Shown here piece by piece: positions 44,082 to 56,426 of a DNA stretch of 64,000 bases; within the stretch, counting starts at the first letter, position 1; each line of letters opens with the position of its first letter. A model generated the notes under the pieces. The model saw only the letters and a list, made by a program, of their open reading frames with translations. It was not told the DNA's origin and did not search any database. The position numbers and the translations under genes were made by a program. Location of the stretch: assembly GCA_030770425.1 (NCBI GenBank), contig JASJFT010000098.1, positions 88,111 to 152,110 of the forward strand, written 5' to 3'. Source of the stretch: Darksidea phi. Its lineage: Eukaryota; Ascomycota; Dothideomycetes; Pleosporales; Lentitheciaceae.

Positions 44082-45665
44082 TACCTGGCCTCAGCCACTT
44101 CGGGCGGTTCACTTGTTTGGTGCGACGACCAGCTGACTCGGTCGGCCACGGCGCGTTTCGGAGTTTGGGACGGACAACCAATGTCCACGGCACATGTGCT
44201 CGCTTGCATTTTACTACGTTTCGTTTCGATTCGGCACCTCCATTTTACCAGACCTATGCCTTTATCTCCCGCAAGGTCTCACCCCTCACTATTCTCGCCA
44301 CATTCTCGCACGCGCGCACCTTATTTCCTACGTATACCACTCCAAAAGCGCCGGCAATCTAATAGGGCTCGCAACGGATATTTTTTCATATTCCCCTTTT
44401 GATCTCCCACCACTTGATCCTCGTCTTGTTTGCACACTTTTCTATCTCTACAGTACTCGGGCAAAGGTTCGCGAACGCATTTGCCGGTTTTGGCAAAATC
44501 ATTCCGACTTTGGTCGAGCCACTGTATTTCTTACGCGAAAGATGAAGGGATGGGAGGGGGATTTTGTTGACATTTTGTCTTACGGTAGTCACGATGTGTT
44601 GGCCCTTGTTTGGCTTTCTTGTTGGTGTTTCGCTTGAAACGCGCAGTGTCTCATGCTGTTTTGTATGAGGATGACTGGTCATGTTTCGTCGCTACGTCAG
44701 CAGTGCTTAATTCGAGCGAAATACCTTTTCGAGTTTCCTTTTTATATCCAGTCGCTTCTGACAAGTTTTATACTTCTTCTTCTGAGATGGCTTGGATGTA
44801 TGTCCATATTCCAACCCATCTATCCTAGGGCGGCGTTTATTGTTTCCTTTGTGTATCGGGCGAGTGGAGAGGCGGCATGGAGGTAGGACGTGGACGACCG
44901 CGGACATGGACAACCGCGGACATGGACAGGGTTTGGCACGGTGCTCAGACAATGGCGCATTGGGAACAAAAATTTCTCGTACATAGTCGTCGTATGCACG
45001 CAAATCCGTCGCCCAGCGAGAGAAATTCAGACGTCCAATTTTCAATATCAAAAATCACATGCATATACGTTTCTTATTTCTCCTTTCTAGCCAATGTGTC
45101 GCATCGTTTCGCCTGTTGCGACCTTGGGCAATCCTTTTTCATATTTTTCCTCTAGCGATGAGTGCTGCGAGTCACGCACTAGATTTGAAACAGGGCGCGC
45201 GGCGCGCCTTTTTCGGGGCACGGGCATCTTTTTGATGAGGGTCCGGGGGGTTCTGAAACATTATGCAACCGGTTCTAGGCTTAATGATCGCCTCGCCCTA
45301 GTGTTTAATTAGGATAGAATAGGCAGGCAAACTATCGGGTTTGGATAGTCCGTTGGGGGAAAACTTGGATTGAGGGGGATTGTCCGTCTTGGTATTGGAT
45401 TAGGGTGGGTCGGTTAGGGGGACCGAGGTCTGGTGTAGAGGGAATGGCGAGTGGATGGTGCGATGACGGATTGTGAGTAGCACTGTACGGTGTGCATCAG
45501 ATGAGCGGTGGCGTTTGTTTTGGGCTAGCTATATTGGGGGAAGGGGGAAGGGGGGAGGGATTGGCTAATTACAGGGATTGGATGAGGGATTGGTTTTAAA
45601 GGCGATGGAAGATGGAGATGAGGCTCTGTGCGGGCGGTGTTGGGGCGTATTTTGTCTTTGTATTC
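44082..45665. other. 3' region of the preceding gene and intergenic DNA
   Basis: No gene recognised. The first 700 bases are T/C-rich and probably include a long 3' UTR. From 45300 the plus strand becomes G-rich. Confidence 0.4.
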
Positions 45666-45711
45666 GGGTTTGGGGTTGGGGTTGGGGTTGGGTTTGGGTT
45701 TGGGTTTGTGG
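45666..45711 (+). repeat. G-rich GGGTTT/GGGGTT tract
   Basis: Seven to eight runs of three or four G separated by TT or TTT, able in principle to form a G-quadruplex. It resembles but is not the TTAGGG telomere repeat. Confidence 0.8.
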
Positions 45712-45880
45712 TAATTGGTGGGTGGGAGGTGGGAGGTGGTGGTAGGGGTAGGGGGGTAGGCGATTAGAAAGTAAGGATGCAGGCGAGTGCGAATGCGCGG
45801 ATCTTGGAAGACTGCATTCCAATTAACCCTACTGTGTATCGATAAGGGTTAAGGATTATTTTTAGGCGGTTGGAAGAGTG

Positions 45881-45900
45881 GGATGGATGGATGGATGGAT
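45881..45900 (+). repeat. GGAT microsatellite, 5 copies
   Basis: Five perfect GGAT units followed by an imperfect one. Confidence 0.9.
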
Positions 45901-45945
45901 AGATGTGGGGTAGATACACACACGGTAGATATTGGTGTGTGTTTT

Positions 45946-45972
45946 GCTGCTGCTGCTGCTGCTGCTGCTGCT
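45946..45972 (+). repeat. GCT microsatellite, 9 copies
   Basis: Nine perfect GCT units. A 114-codon frame over it reads poly-Leu and is not considered a gene. Confidence 0.93.
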
Positions 45973-48604
45973 CTGGCTGTGGGTTCCGGTGGTTGGTGGT
46001 GAGTATGCAAGGTCATACCAGCACCGCCGCACGATTCAATATTTGCACAGCCTTACTTATCTACTCGACGAAGACTTTTGCCTGGGCTTAACTGGGGCTT
46101 GGACTTGGACTTTGCCACCGCCTACCGTTTACTTGTGGTACGCCGTAGTATCTGTCTGTGCGGCTCTTACGTTTGGACTCCGCAAGGCTTATGACACGTT
46201 TCGCTATGGGTGTAAGAGCGGGATGGGGTTTGGGACGGGGAGTGGGCGTACAGCACAGGATAGTACGGCAAGCTAGACTCGGAAGTTACGCACTAGCATC
46301 CACACGATAGGTTTTGCAGGGCGTGTTGAATCGCACATCAAGCATGTTAGTGTGTGCAGAGAGATGTAGCAAGGTAGCGAGAGGTAGGGTAGGCTAGAGG
46401 TGGTCAGAGAGGAGGATAGCGTCGGAGTAAGCACAGCGGGAATGGCTGGCTCTAAGCGAGCTTACTCGCATCTGACAGCTGCACGATCTATCGTTTTTTT
46501 TTTCCTTTTTCCTTTCTCCTTTCTCCCCGGGTACCGAAGGCGGGTGTGAAGTATTGTACGTGGCGCTATCGATTAGAGAGCAGGGATCAAAGCGTTCGAG
46601 ATGGGGGAGGGTTGCGTGGGCTGAGGCGTAGTTGGTTTGATGCGCGTGGTGCGTGTGTTAGTAATCATGGATTCTTTCGGAGTTGGGTTTTTGAGAGTTG
46701 AGAGGCAGTGTTTGCATCTTTAAACGAAATATTATCAAGGCGTGGTGGTTTTGAGTGTCCAATTCCATCCGCAACGCACTACCCTGGCGCCGCCACCTCG
46801 AAGCGGATCCGCGGCTTTTCCCTCCATAGCCCCGGAGGTGTAGTAAAGCACCAACGTGGAACATAAAGATCGCTAGTCCTTTGACGTGCGATAGGTAGGG
46901 GAAAGTCTTTGAGAATGCACACTATGTCGTTGTTCTGTAGGAGAGGCGAATGGTGCCGATGAACCAAAGTTTATTGCGGCCATACAGCGTCAATTTATAT
47001 GCGTTTGTGCATGTAGATAGGCTGGTATAGATGCCAGAATAGCCTTGGGCTGGTGTGAGTGTTGCCTAGCCTGGAGTATGCTTCCTGCCGTCTAGCGTTC
47101 CGGTCCCGCACAAAGTCGTGTGGTACGTCAGCTACGGATGCTAAGGAAAGCTCTAGACGAGGTAAATGGAAAATTGAACGGTTATCTCTTCTTTTGCTCA
47201 TACGTATTGGAGACTGGAAAATGGTAGTTCCTGTATAATGTTCAACGCCAGTTCTGACATTTGGACGACTCTATCACAGGGCTTTGAACATACTACGCGA
47301 GATATAGAATTACCGTTGTGCAGGATGTCGTCGAAGGCACTGCGCAGCCGAGAACCAGCATGTACTATATGTTGGACTCAGCATTGCAGTCTTTTGGAGT
47401 TATTTGAGTTTGAATCCGAGGTTCAACTTCCAATACTTGACCGAAGAGAACAGCCGGATAGTGTCGTATTGAGATACAAGCTTAGGGATAAGTGGGACGT
47501 TGAGAAGTACGCCAGTATTAGCGTCACCTTCTACTGCCCTTAAATCTGTAGTCGTAGTCCGAAGTCTTAGCCTCGACGACACAAAAATCTTCGGCGCCCA
47601 GGGAGACAATCCGAATATGGCCTGTCAGGAGGAACGTATTCAGGTACGTCCGGAAGACAAGCTCCTTGACTGTGAACGGTCCTAGCAAGCGAGAACTCTG
47701 TGGGAGATATGTTCTTGATGAATTTGTGTTACCGTCATTGTTGCTCTGTAGTCTGTTAGTATGCGAACACCATTCACCTTTTCCAGGATCTATAAAATGA
47801 GTCTGTAGGTGTATAATTGGTAATCTCTAGTGCAGACCATACGCTTATCCATATCGGGCATCGCTCCTCGCTCCATCAACCTGCCGCTTTTGACGTCTTC
47901 GCTGGGCTTCCTTCTCATCTCTTTTTCTTAATTCTTTAATCTTTGTTCTAGAACCTATATTATTAAAGCCGTGTTACGGTTTGGTCCATGTCCGTATGAT
48001 ACTTTCCGCCGACCAAGGAGATCGGCGGATCTCGGCGATCCTCCGGAGATATCAGAGATAGCGCTAATCTATATAGCCGAGTTGACGCTAATGATAAAGG
48101 CTTGACGCCATGCATCGAGAGTCTTAATATGATTTTCAACTAAACTGTTCTGTAGACTCTTCACCCTAGTCGGAAACTACACGAGGTCAGTTGTCATTGT
48201 AGACTGTTTAGCGCTTGGCGTGCTTTAACCTGGTGACACCATCAATAACGCCCTCACGTATTTTCGCTAGTTGAACATCAGCATGAATCTTTCAAAAAGA
48301 AATGTTATGATTTCTGGCTGCATCATGAGATAATAGATACGACGTGCACAGCGCAAACCGAATATCCAGGAGATCAATTCATTCAGCGTAAGTAAAGCTC
48401 AAGAAGCGGATGTGCGTATATTGTAAATGGTGGTACTCTGAGAGTGTGACGTATATAAAGGATATCGGGCTACTGATCAATTTAACCTGGATCTGAACTT
48501 TATATGAAACGACAGAACAGAATTGCCACGGCCTACCCAACGTATGGGCCTTTCCTTACCCTAGCCCTATTACATAGCCATACCCGGTAACTTGTCGAGC
48601 CCTA
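45973..48604. other. No supported gene
   Basis: A pyrimidine tract at 46495-46525 and otherwise unstructured DNA. A 101-codon plus frame at 47238-47543 reads protein-like but has no motif. Composition turns AT-rich from about 47.7 kb. Confidence 0.4.
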
Positions 48605-48872
48605 TTACAAGTTAGTTTTAATACGGCGAAAACGAGAGGTCTCGAACTCACATCCTTCGACCTTTTCACCAATCATGTCCTTAACGGTGCATTTGTTGGC
48701 AGTTGCCATAGGCTGTTTTTTGATAGACCCACAGCCGTCATAAAAGCACTCAGACTTATCCATCGCGCGCTGGAGAGCATCTCCTTTCCACCCGAACATG
48801 TAATCGGCGTGAGTCCCGTCCCATAGTCGAACAAAAGGAACCTAAATATAGTCTAAAGTTGGAGCGCCGTTC
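48605..48872 (-). pseudogene. Relic of a DUF1996 secreted protein gene (C-terminal part)
   Basis: The minus strand reads VPFVRLWDGTHADYMFGWKG followed by DALQRAMD, a C-x4-C pair, ANKCTV, and EGCEFE before a stop. The core DYxFGWKGDALQRAMD is characteristic of DUF1996 proteins, which are secreted fungal proteins of unknown function. A TAG sits just before VPFVRLW and no N-terminal domain was found. To the right only 16 bases separate it from a solo LTR. Confidence 0.58.
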
Positions 48873-48888
48873 ATACTACGATTAATAG

Positions 48889-49127
48889 TAAGCAGCCGAG
48901 CGCTGTATATCACATGATTATTCTATTCACACAATGATTCACACTGATTCACTGTGACTACACACCAGCTGTGACTATATCCTAGCTCACAGTGACTATA
49001 CAGTGATTCACAGTGATTATTCCAGTCACCTGACCTAGCGCAACTAGTATTTAAGGCCCTCTGCTCGCGCCCCAGCTAGATAGTCAGACCACTCAATACA
49101 TTCATTCGACCCCCCCACCTGCTTACA
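48889..49127. mobile_element. Solo LTR, family 1, copy 1
   Basis: A 239-base element nearly identical to 62643-62866. It ends CTGCTTACA and starts TAAGCAG (the leading TG of the other copy is lost). It is flanked by the 5-base direct repeat AATAG (48884-48888 and 49128-49132), a target-site duplication. No internal retroelement sequence adjoins, so it is a solo LTR. Relative to copy 2 it has an extra segment of about 17 bases in its first half. Confidence 0.85.
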
Positions 49128-49132
49128 AATAG

Positions 49133-49639
49133 TTAGGACTAAGTTAACCCTATAAGGATTTACTCCTAGAATTATAGATTATCTACTAATAACGAAAGAT
49201 ATACCCTAACGGTCTTACTATACGCGTCGGAAACTTACGGGCTTGGCTGATTTTACCATATCTTATCCTAATACAGATCTAAACCTACTAGATAAATACA
49301 TCGGTCAGTACTTAGTACTCTTCTAGTAACTCTAGGTAATTTTAGAGGCGAGCAGGTATTTACGTACCCGAGTAGTAATAGTAACTCTTATATATAGCAC
49401 GTCTCTTCCGCCGACAGCTCTAGTATAGCAAGCCTATATCCAGACATTAATAGACAAAATACTCGGAGATATTCGACGAGTAGTCTTTGAGCTCGGACTA
49501 AGATAACACGGTGTCGATAGGAGTTCTGGGTTAGCGTACTCCGAATAGGAAGCCGGCATATTAGAAGCTAGGAACATAGATTTTTAAACCTGGCTTATTA
49601 TATTCAAAATAGTAGTATGAAATAGTTTGATAGGCTCTA
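49133..49639. other. AT-rich degenerate DNA
   Basis: No open frame of note; dense TA content and stops in all frames, in keeping with heavy RIP-like decay of an older repeat. Confidence 0.5.
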
Positions 49640-50794
49640 GGATATATTATACACAGCTGTCTTCATCTATCGAAGAATACAACCAAAATTCACCGGTAGC
49701 TCTCCGGCAGCAACTCGCTCAACAGTTCAGGCGCGCCAGTTCGAACGCGCGCATGACCTCGCCTTTTCAGTCGTCGAAGCGCTTGATGGTATTATCAAAT
49801 AGCTCGGCTTATATGTCCTTGCAGCCTCTTCCATCTCTCTTTTAAACGAGCTAAGTTGAACGCTCTCATGTGTCAGCTGGCCCTTTCAATCTTCCTTGTT
49901 AAGCAGAATTTTTAGGTCCTCCGGCCCCTTGATGAAGCACAGCGTGCTCATTCGAAAGATCGGCTCTGTGGTAGTCTTGGAGTATCCGTCATACACTTCG
50001 ATACGGATACTACGAAAGCAGAATGGCGCGCTTTTCTCGGTCAAGCCCTCTAGACGTTGTATAGTTCGGCGTTTTTTTAATGGTACTGCTAGCGACGGGG
50101 ATCTACTATCAAACTGTACGAATATTCTCTTTGGTATAAGCTCTTCTCCTATTAACACGTCGCCTCTACCCTAGATATTTGCAAAGTATTTATTAGTCGC
50201 TACCGTCCAGATGAAGTACTCGACTAACTGGGCTATAGCTCTGTCTTTTGTCATTCGCGCATAGCCGGGGACTTGTTGTAGGCATCTAATAGCAAGGATC
50301 TTAGCTAAGTACTTGTAATATCCGGATCTTTATCCTCTCCATCTTAACGAAACGGCCTAGTTGGATGTTATTCTAGGTATCGTACTACCTTCTCTAGTAG
50401 CGGTTCTAGTACACTTCGTTCACAACCGAAGAACTTGCATATATAGTCCTCAGTAACTACGCTCTCGTTTTCCAACGCCGCGTCCTAGAACCGTTCTGTG
50501 GCGAGCATGTCTGGCGTCTCGAGCGTAACTAGCGAGATAATATCACTCTCTTGTATGTCGGATGCGGGCTTGTCTAGTAATAGCATTCGTCGCGCTGGGT
50601 AGTCTCTTCGCCGCTCCTGGTATCTTCTTTGCTGGTCCGGATTGACTCCCGGCCGGCCCAGACCGGCTCTTCGCCGGTGCAGATGACCGCTTCTTCGCTG
50701 GCCGGAATCGTTGATGCGCTGGGAATATTAGTTCTGGCGTTTTATACTGGGAAATCGTTGGCGGGTGGTGGTTGCCGTATGTATTCGTGGTCAC
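49640..50794 (-). pseudogene. RIP-decayed gene of unknown family
   Basis: The minus strand begins at a Met (50794) with a Lys/Ser/Ala-rich segment, moves frame near 50560, then reads one coherent protein broken by stops at positions expected from C-to-T change (TAA/TAG/TGA for Gln, Trp or Arg). Recognisable stretches are ESVVTEDYICKFFGCERSVL, LLEKVVRYLE, YYKYLAKILAIRCLQQVPGY, RAIAQLVEYFIWTVATNKYF, VLIGEELIPKRIFVQFDSRS, FRMSTLCFIKGPEDLKILLN, and, after further stops, AELFDNTIKRFDD and EVMRAFELARLNC. No family was recognised. It may belong with the SNF2-like relic upstream as part of one element, since both are on the same strand and decayed in the same way. Confidence 0.5.
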
Positions 50795-50860
50795 GTTGTT
50801 ATGGTGAGAGCTCTAGTGGCGCGGGCCTGTTTGTGATCTTGTCAGTCAGGCCTGTACATG

Positions 50861-51400
50861 AATTCAGTGTGAATCATAGTAACTAGGACTCACCTAGCCC
50901 ACAGAAATATCACCTGCGTCGCGCTCATGACTGGACTATATGCCAACGTGGTCACTAGCTAGGATAGCAAGGATGCATGTGTTGTCTCGCGCTGTCCTGC
51001 AGGCGAGCCTCTCTAGTCCTATCAGTTAACTCAGGTCCGCGCATGAATTCAGTGTGAATCATAGTGACTAGGACTCACCTAGCCCGCAGAGAAATATCAC
51101 CTGCCTCGCGCCCATGACTGGACTATATGTTAACGTGGTCACTGGCTAGGATAGCTAGGATGCATGTGTTGTCTCGCGCTGTCCTGCAGGCGAGCCTCTC
51201 TAGTCCTATCAGTTAACTCAGGTCCGCGCTTCATATGAATTCAGTGTGAATCACAGTAACGAGGACCTGCCCAGCCTGGGGGAATATCACCGGCTTCCCA
51301 CCAACTTCCCCCCGCCAGGCAAGGTGTGTTGTCTCTCGAGCTGTCGTTGCATTGTCTTCCTCATTCTCTTATTTCTGTCGCGTTTGTATATATATATATT
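50861..51400. repeat. Tandem repeat of 185-192 bases
   Basis: Units start AATTCAGTGTGAATCA at 50861, 51046 and 51238. The first two are about 95 percent alike by eye; the third diverges after the first 50 bases but regains the GTGTTGTCTC block. Each starts with the GTGAATCA motif found in the LTRs of this region. Confidence 0.85.
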
Positions 51401-52185
51401 ACAGTAATGGTCTAGGATTGATTTGTCTGTCGAGGCGCGCCAGTGGTTCCCTCGGTCGCGCCTGTGAGAGTGTAGTATCGGTTCTGTCGCGGAGCTGATG
51501 GCTCAGGGACTAAGCTCGATCAGGGAGTTCGCTAAACACAAGGATTAGCCTAGTACTGACGGCTATTTGCAGAATCTCGTGATCCAACAGAGTCCAACAG
51601 AGTCCAGCAGTGTTGGTGTTGAGGCACAGTTAGGGGTCTTTTCCGTACATAAAATGCCGTCTTTTTCAACTCATAGAAACCAGAGCTTTCACTTTCAGAG
51701 ACTGCGCACTACAGTGATTCACACTGAAATCACTGTGACAGGTTCTAATGTATTCTGCCGCGCTGGTGCTCTGTTAATACGGAGAGTTCTAGGTGAGATC
51801 GTATACTCGGGTCTTTACCATGTGACGGGTGGCGTTGGTATGTAAGCTCCATGATCGCGGTGGATAAGTGGTACGTCCCCACGGTGGGAATTTTGGTGGT
51901 GCACGGGCCACTGGGTGAGTGGCACTAAGTTTTCACAGTGTTTCACGGTGTTTGGGATGTTATTTATTCGTTGACCTTTTTCTATATCAACGTACCTAAT
52001 GTGGCCGAATGCTGGCCGAACGCTGGCTGATCCATTCAAGTCGGTTTTGTGAGACTAATCGCTTTGCTACTAGCCGTCCGTCATACTCTGTCCAACAGCT
52101 CCTCCTAGACCGCCACTAGGTTATCAGCCGCTCCACTCCCATCGCTTCATCTTCCGTGTCCATCGCCCTCGCCATCGCCAACTTA
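51401..52185. other. Repeat-derived DNA without a gene
   Basis: Contains further copies of the TGATTCAC / TCACTGTGA motif (51714-51740) and short unsupported frames. Confidence 0.4.
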
Positions 52186-55100
52186 CTATTTGACTTCTTT
52201 AAAAAAAATTCTCCTCTATAATCTCAGAATTTACCCGGCTGTCTACGTTATATAATAGCCGTACGCTGACGCGTTCTCCCTTCCGCCCGGGACGAATCGG
52301 CCGTCTCTTAAACTGTTCGTACTTCTCAAACCGCGGTAGTAGAGACTCGGTAATATAGTTCGTAGCTACTAGGCTTACGCCTTCCGCAAAGAGCTCTACG
52401 TTCGTAACTAATATTCGAAGAGGGTGGCCAATATCGTTAAAGATATCAACGTATATCCTATAGTCGGGAAAACTTATTCCGGAGTAGATAAGTATAACAG
52501 GCTTAGAGCTATTCGTAAGTGCCTCTACGTCTTTATACTCTTTTAGCGTAGTACTAAGGTGCCTAGCGAGTCCCTACTCTTATTAGAGTATAATTTTAGA
52601 ATAAATTATAGTATACTTACCACCGCATATAGAAGAGATGGCCGGCATCTTCATGCTAATGAATATCTTGTATGTGTATAGTGATCCATTGTCATCACTC
52701 GACGCCGCGCCCTTGCGCGACTTCGTCACCCTTCTTAGTTGTTCTGGAATCTCCGCCCGCCTCGTATCGTGCTTTACCGTCTCATCGAAGCCGGAGCAGA
52801 TCTCTAACTTCTAGATGGTTGAACATATTACGTCCGTGTTCTGCGCAGGTGTCGATGGCATGCTCACTGCGGAAGCCGTCGAGTCTTGGTGGGCTGCCTG
52901 CCACGCATAATGCATGGGATACTTCAATGTAGCGATGCGACGACTGTCCAGTCTCTCTGCGTCACTTCGCGCCGACTTTGTTCCTACTTTCCCTCTTTTG
53001 TTCTTGGTAGGGATGCCGCAAGGGAATTTCTAGATGCGCTGTTTCCTAAGTCCTTGATGTCGACGTTAGGCTTGTCGAATTTAATGTTCGCAATTACGAG
53101 TAGTGGTTGTCGGTCTTGTTACCTCGTTGTGTCATCACTTGTAGTTGCGAATAGGATGATGTTAGTCATAAGGAATATGTAGTTTTGGAACTTGGGGTCG
53201 GCGACTAGATCATCCGGCGCGCTAGTTCCTCGAGCTTGGGTAGCTGCCCTGGTATTGCCTTTACGCATTCGTTCGTAGTACTATAGGAATTCATAATAAG
53301 GCGAATGCGTAGATCCTTTCTTTATTGGAATTAACTGGCTTCGACTTTATGTGGTACCCATACGCAGTATACCGTAGCTATGACTCGTGCTACTCTTTGA
53401 CTTTACTGTACGACCACTCGCAGTTGAAGTTCGGCGCTCATTCCGGTATTGCAATAAGCTTAGAGAAATGGCTGGCGTTAATGCGCGGCCCGTCCTCTTG
53501 GAGCGTACTAGGAGGCAACTAATACCACGTATACCACCCGATGTCTCGGCCAATCTAGGGTAATCGTAAATTATAGAGCGAGGTGAATGCGTTACACAAC
53601 TTGCGGGATTCATACTCTTCGCATTCTTGTATGCAGTCGCGATTATTCTGCAGATGCATGCAATCATGGCCAGCGACATAATAATGACAAGAATCGAATA
53701 GGCTGGGGAGCTTGCGCTCTCAAGTTTGCGTCAAAGGTAATGTGTTTCGATGGCAGACTGTAATGGCTTCATACACTTGCGCTATCATCGACTTATTATG
53801 TTGGGTATGGGATACTGTATTCGTCGAAGTCACTCGTCTTGTGAGCGCCTTCACCGCCGTCGCCTTCTTCCTCTTGTTGGCCCCAAATCGACACTAATAT
53901 CGATACAGATTCGTTTGGTTCGGGACATGTAGAAGTGTTGGAATATACCGGCTCGATTGCTTTGTATGCATTATTGATGGGCTCAATCTCCTCTGGATTC
54001 AGTAAGTAGTAATATTGGATTCTTGTGACTCGTTTCCTTCTCTCCTAGTATCTCTGACTTCCAGGGCAAAACCTTTTACGTCAGTTTATAGTCGATGGCT
54101 AACATAAGCGGTACAAATTTCAGACTTAGTATTAGTACGCGGTAAGCCAGATCCAAGAGGCAGTTTGCCTAGTCGCCGCCTGTATTTGGTACGATGGCCA
54201 ATATGGTACAGCCGCTCGGCATTACATATTGATTTATCCAATTATCTTTCGAATATAGGTATAGTAGCGGCTACTTGTCTCGTAATAGGTATCGTCCTCT
54301 TGTACCCTTAGGTACGTGCGCGCCGTTATCTTCGGACTTAGGTTTAGAATCTAAGGTACGTCGCCGTGATCGTTAGACTAGTATTTTTAGTCGAGTTATC
54401 TAGCATAGCACAATGGTTGAACGGCGTTGGGATGCGACTTTCCGGTACCTAGTCCTGATCCATCGCCGCCGCCGCTAAATGCCTTGTTCTAGCGTAGTTG
54501 CTCGCCCAGTGACTAGAGAAGAAATAGGCCCGTACCCTCTACTAATTTCCAATGTCTGGTGAATGATAATCAAGTATGAATATATCTACTATATTCCTAA
54601 AAGGGTCGGGCGTCATACATGCGCGTGATTGCTCGAGCTCTTCATTTAGAACGCGGTTTGCTCTAGCGATTATATATTAGTATTTGATAGTGAATTCATA
54701 GTGAACTTACGATAACTTACAACTCTAGTAAATTTAAAATTTATTCTATATCTCCCATCTCGGCCTTCGCGGCGTCTATGTACGCCATGTCTTCGGCAGA
54801 ATCGTCGTCATCCTTAAACGGCTCAATACTCTCTTCGTCATTGCCTGATAGGACTTCTGAAGAGGTAAGACGAAGATCGAATCTCTCTCCATTATGCTTC
54901 TCTTTCCCGGCGTCTTTGTTGCCAGGGTCTGAGATGCTAGAATGGGAGATTGCAGGCGCCGACGAAGATAGTAAGGGAACTGATATTATTACGTCAGAGA
55001 TAATAGCTTTACCTGATTACCGGGTGTGCCATTATCATTGTGATTCATAGTGAATATCTGACTCATACCTTTACTATTGTCTGGCCTATAAACGGCCTCG

Positions 55101-56426
55101 CCTTTACTACCGTTTGAGCGTCCGGTCGCCTTGCCTGCTGTATAGTTAGATCCCGAACATTACTATTGTAGAAGCCATATCTATACCTCCGGGTTGTCGT
55201 AGTCGTGGTAGAGGTAGCGGCGATGCCTTCTCTCTTCTCTCCTTGTTTCGTAGTACATCGCATGGGTCGTAGAGGTCGTCATCTATTATACTTGTTAGTA
55301 ACTTTACCATCGTTAGATTGGGATATAGATACACCTGTCCACTTTGTACCTAGTACTACAATTACAATATTCCATTCGGCGCGGTAACTGTCTACCGGTA
55401 GCTGTACTTCTGTCCAAAAACCGCTCTTTAAGCCTAACTTTCGTGGACCGCTACTACTTGGCTAGAATATACTAAAGTCTCTATATCATAATCTAGTAGC
55501 GTTATCTCCTCGCTTCTAGCGTATTTTAGTTTTGTAATTTTGTCACAGTGAGGAATCAGGGTGAATCACTGTGAGGGAAAGAAGTGAGAACTGCGGTTGA
55601 TTGTAATAGCTCTGTATGAGAGCAGCTTATATAGAACAGAATGCGGCGTAGCAGCCAGGAGCAGTCATGTGAGCTGATCTGGTGTGGGAGCTAGCCTGAT
55701 AAATTTCTACTAAGTACGGGCCAACGTCGCTATCTTCTCTCAAAGCTATCATGTCTTCGTAGTCTAATCTGATAAATAAGGACATCCTGGCTGAGAACAG
55801 CTTCTCAGCCCCTTCGCCGATCGTGTAGAAGTTAAGTCGGATTTTACCAAATGATCGAGTAGTCGGTGTAACTTGTTGACCTATACTTAGTTTGTTTAGG
55901 TCTCTTGCGCCAATCGTATCTGCGCTGACCGCGGATCCGGCGGAAGCCCTTCGCGGTTACTTAGTGTCTGCTTACGATATAGTGGCGCTGATAGGCGTCG
56001 GAGTCGAATACGTGCTCTCGCCGGGTTTTGCTTTGTTCTAGATTTCGTGCCTTTGGTTACCTCTTTCCAGACACCGAGTAATATTGCTATACGCTATACT
56101 TCAGTATCGAAAATAGGTAGCTTATTGGTGGGGACTTCCTAACACGACTTGAACCGTTCGTCGTCCTTAAGCTCGTTAAATATCGTATTGCGCGTGTCTT
56201 TATGGCTCCTTATAAGAGTCTTATCTTTGCTGGCCTCTTCCGATATGGACTTCTTCATTCGATCGAAGATGCCTTTCCACGTATTACCGAGGCCCAAACC
56301 TGCTAGTATGATGCCTTGCGGCATTTGATTCGGATATAGTTTCGCGGTTTCGGAATACCAATGAGGCGTCCCCGCTGTTGACTTGATTTTCGACATCTCT
56401 ATCCCTATAGCGGATGCTCGCATCAT
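52186..56426 (-). pseudogene. RIP-decayed large gene with SNF2-helicase-like C-terminus (composite)
   Basis: Several minus-strand segments, in order, look like one decayed gene. (1) 56426-56139: TPHWYSETAKLYPNQMPQGI, GLGNTWKGIFDRMKKSISEE. (2) about 55010-54760: an acidic part with EESIEPFKDDDDSAEDMAYI. (3) about 54010-53840: LLNPEEIEPINNAYKAIEPV. (4) about 53700-52930: INASHFSKLIAIPE, ADPKFQNYIFLMTNIILFAT. (5) 52600-52186: SSKPVILIYSGISFPDYRIY, DIFND, RILVTNVELFAEGVSLVATN, then RKGERVSVRLLYNVDSRVNS and EIIEENFF. Segment 5 resembles helicase motifs V and VI of SNF2-type ATPases (F-N ... LVTN...EGV-L ... V-V-LLYN-D---E-II). Stops and frame changes are many. A solo LTR (55541-55701) is inserted between segments. 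Membership of one gene is inferred; segment 5 alone supports the SNF2 idea. Confidence 0.4.
55541..55701 (+). mobile_element. Solo LTR, family 2, copy A
   Basis: 161 bases, starts TGTCACAGTGAGG and ends GCTAGCCTGATA. It is flanked by direct repeats AATTT (55536-55540 and 55702-55706). It matches 61539-61699 (inverted, also 161 bases) and 62349-62513. Confidence 0.88.

Noticed and set aside
45932..46276. 114-codon frame beginning with poly-leucine
   Set aside because: The apparent signal peptide is the GCT microsatellite; the remainder has no recognisable feature.
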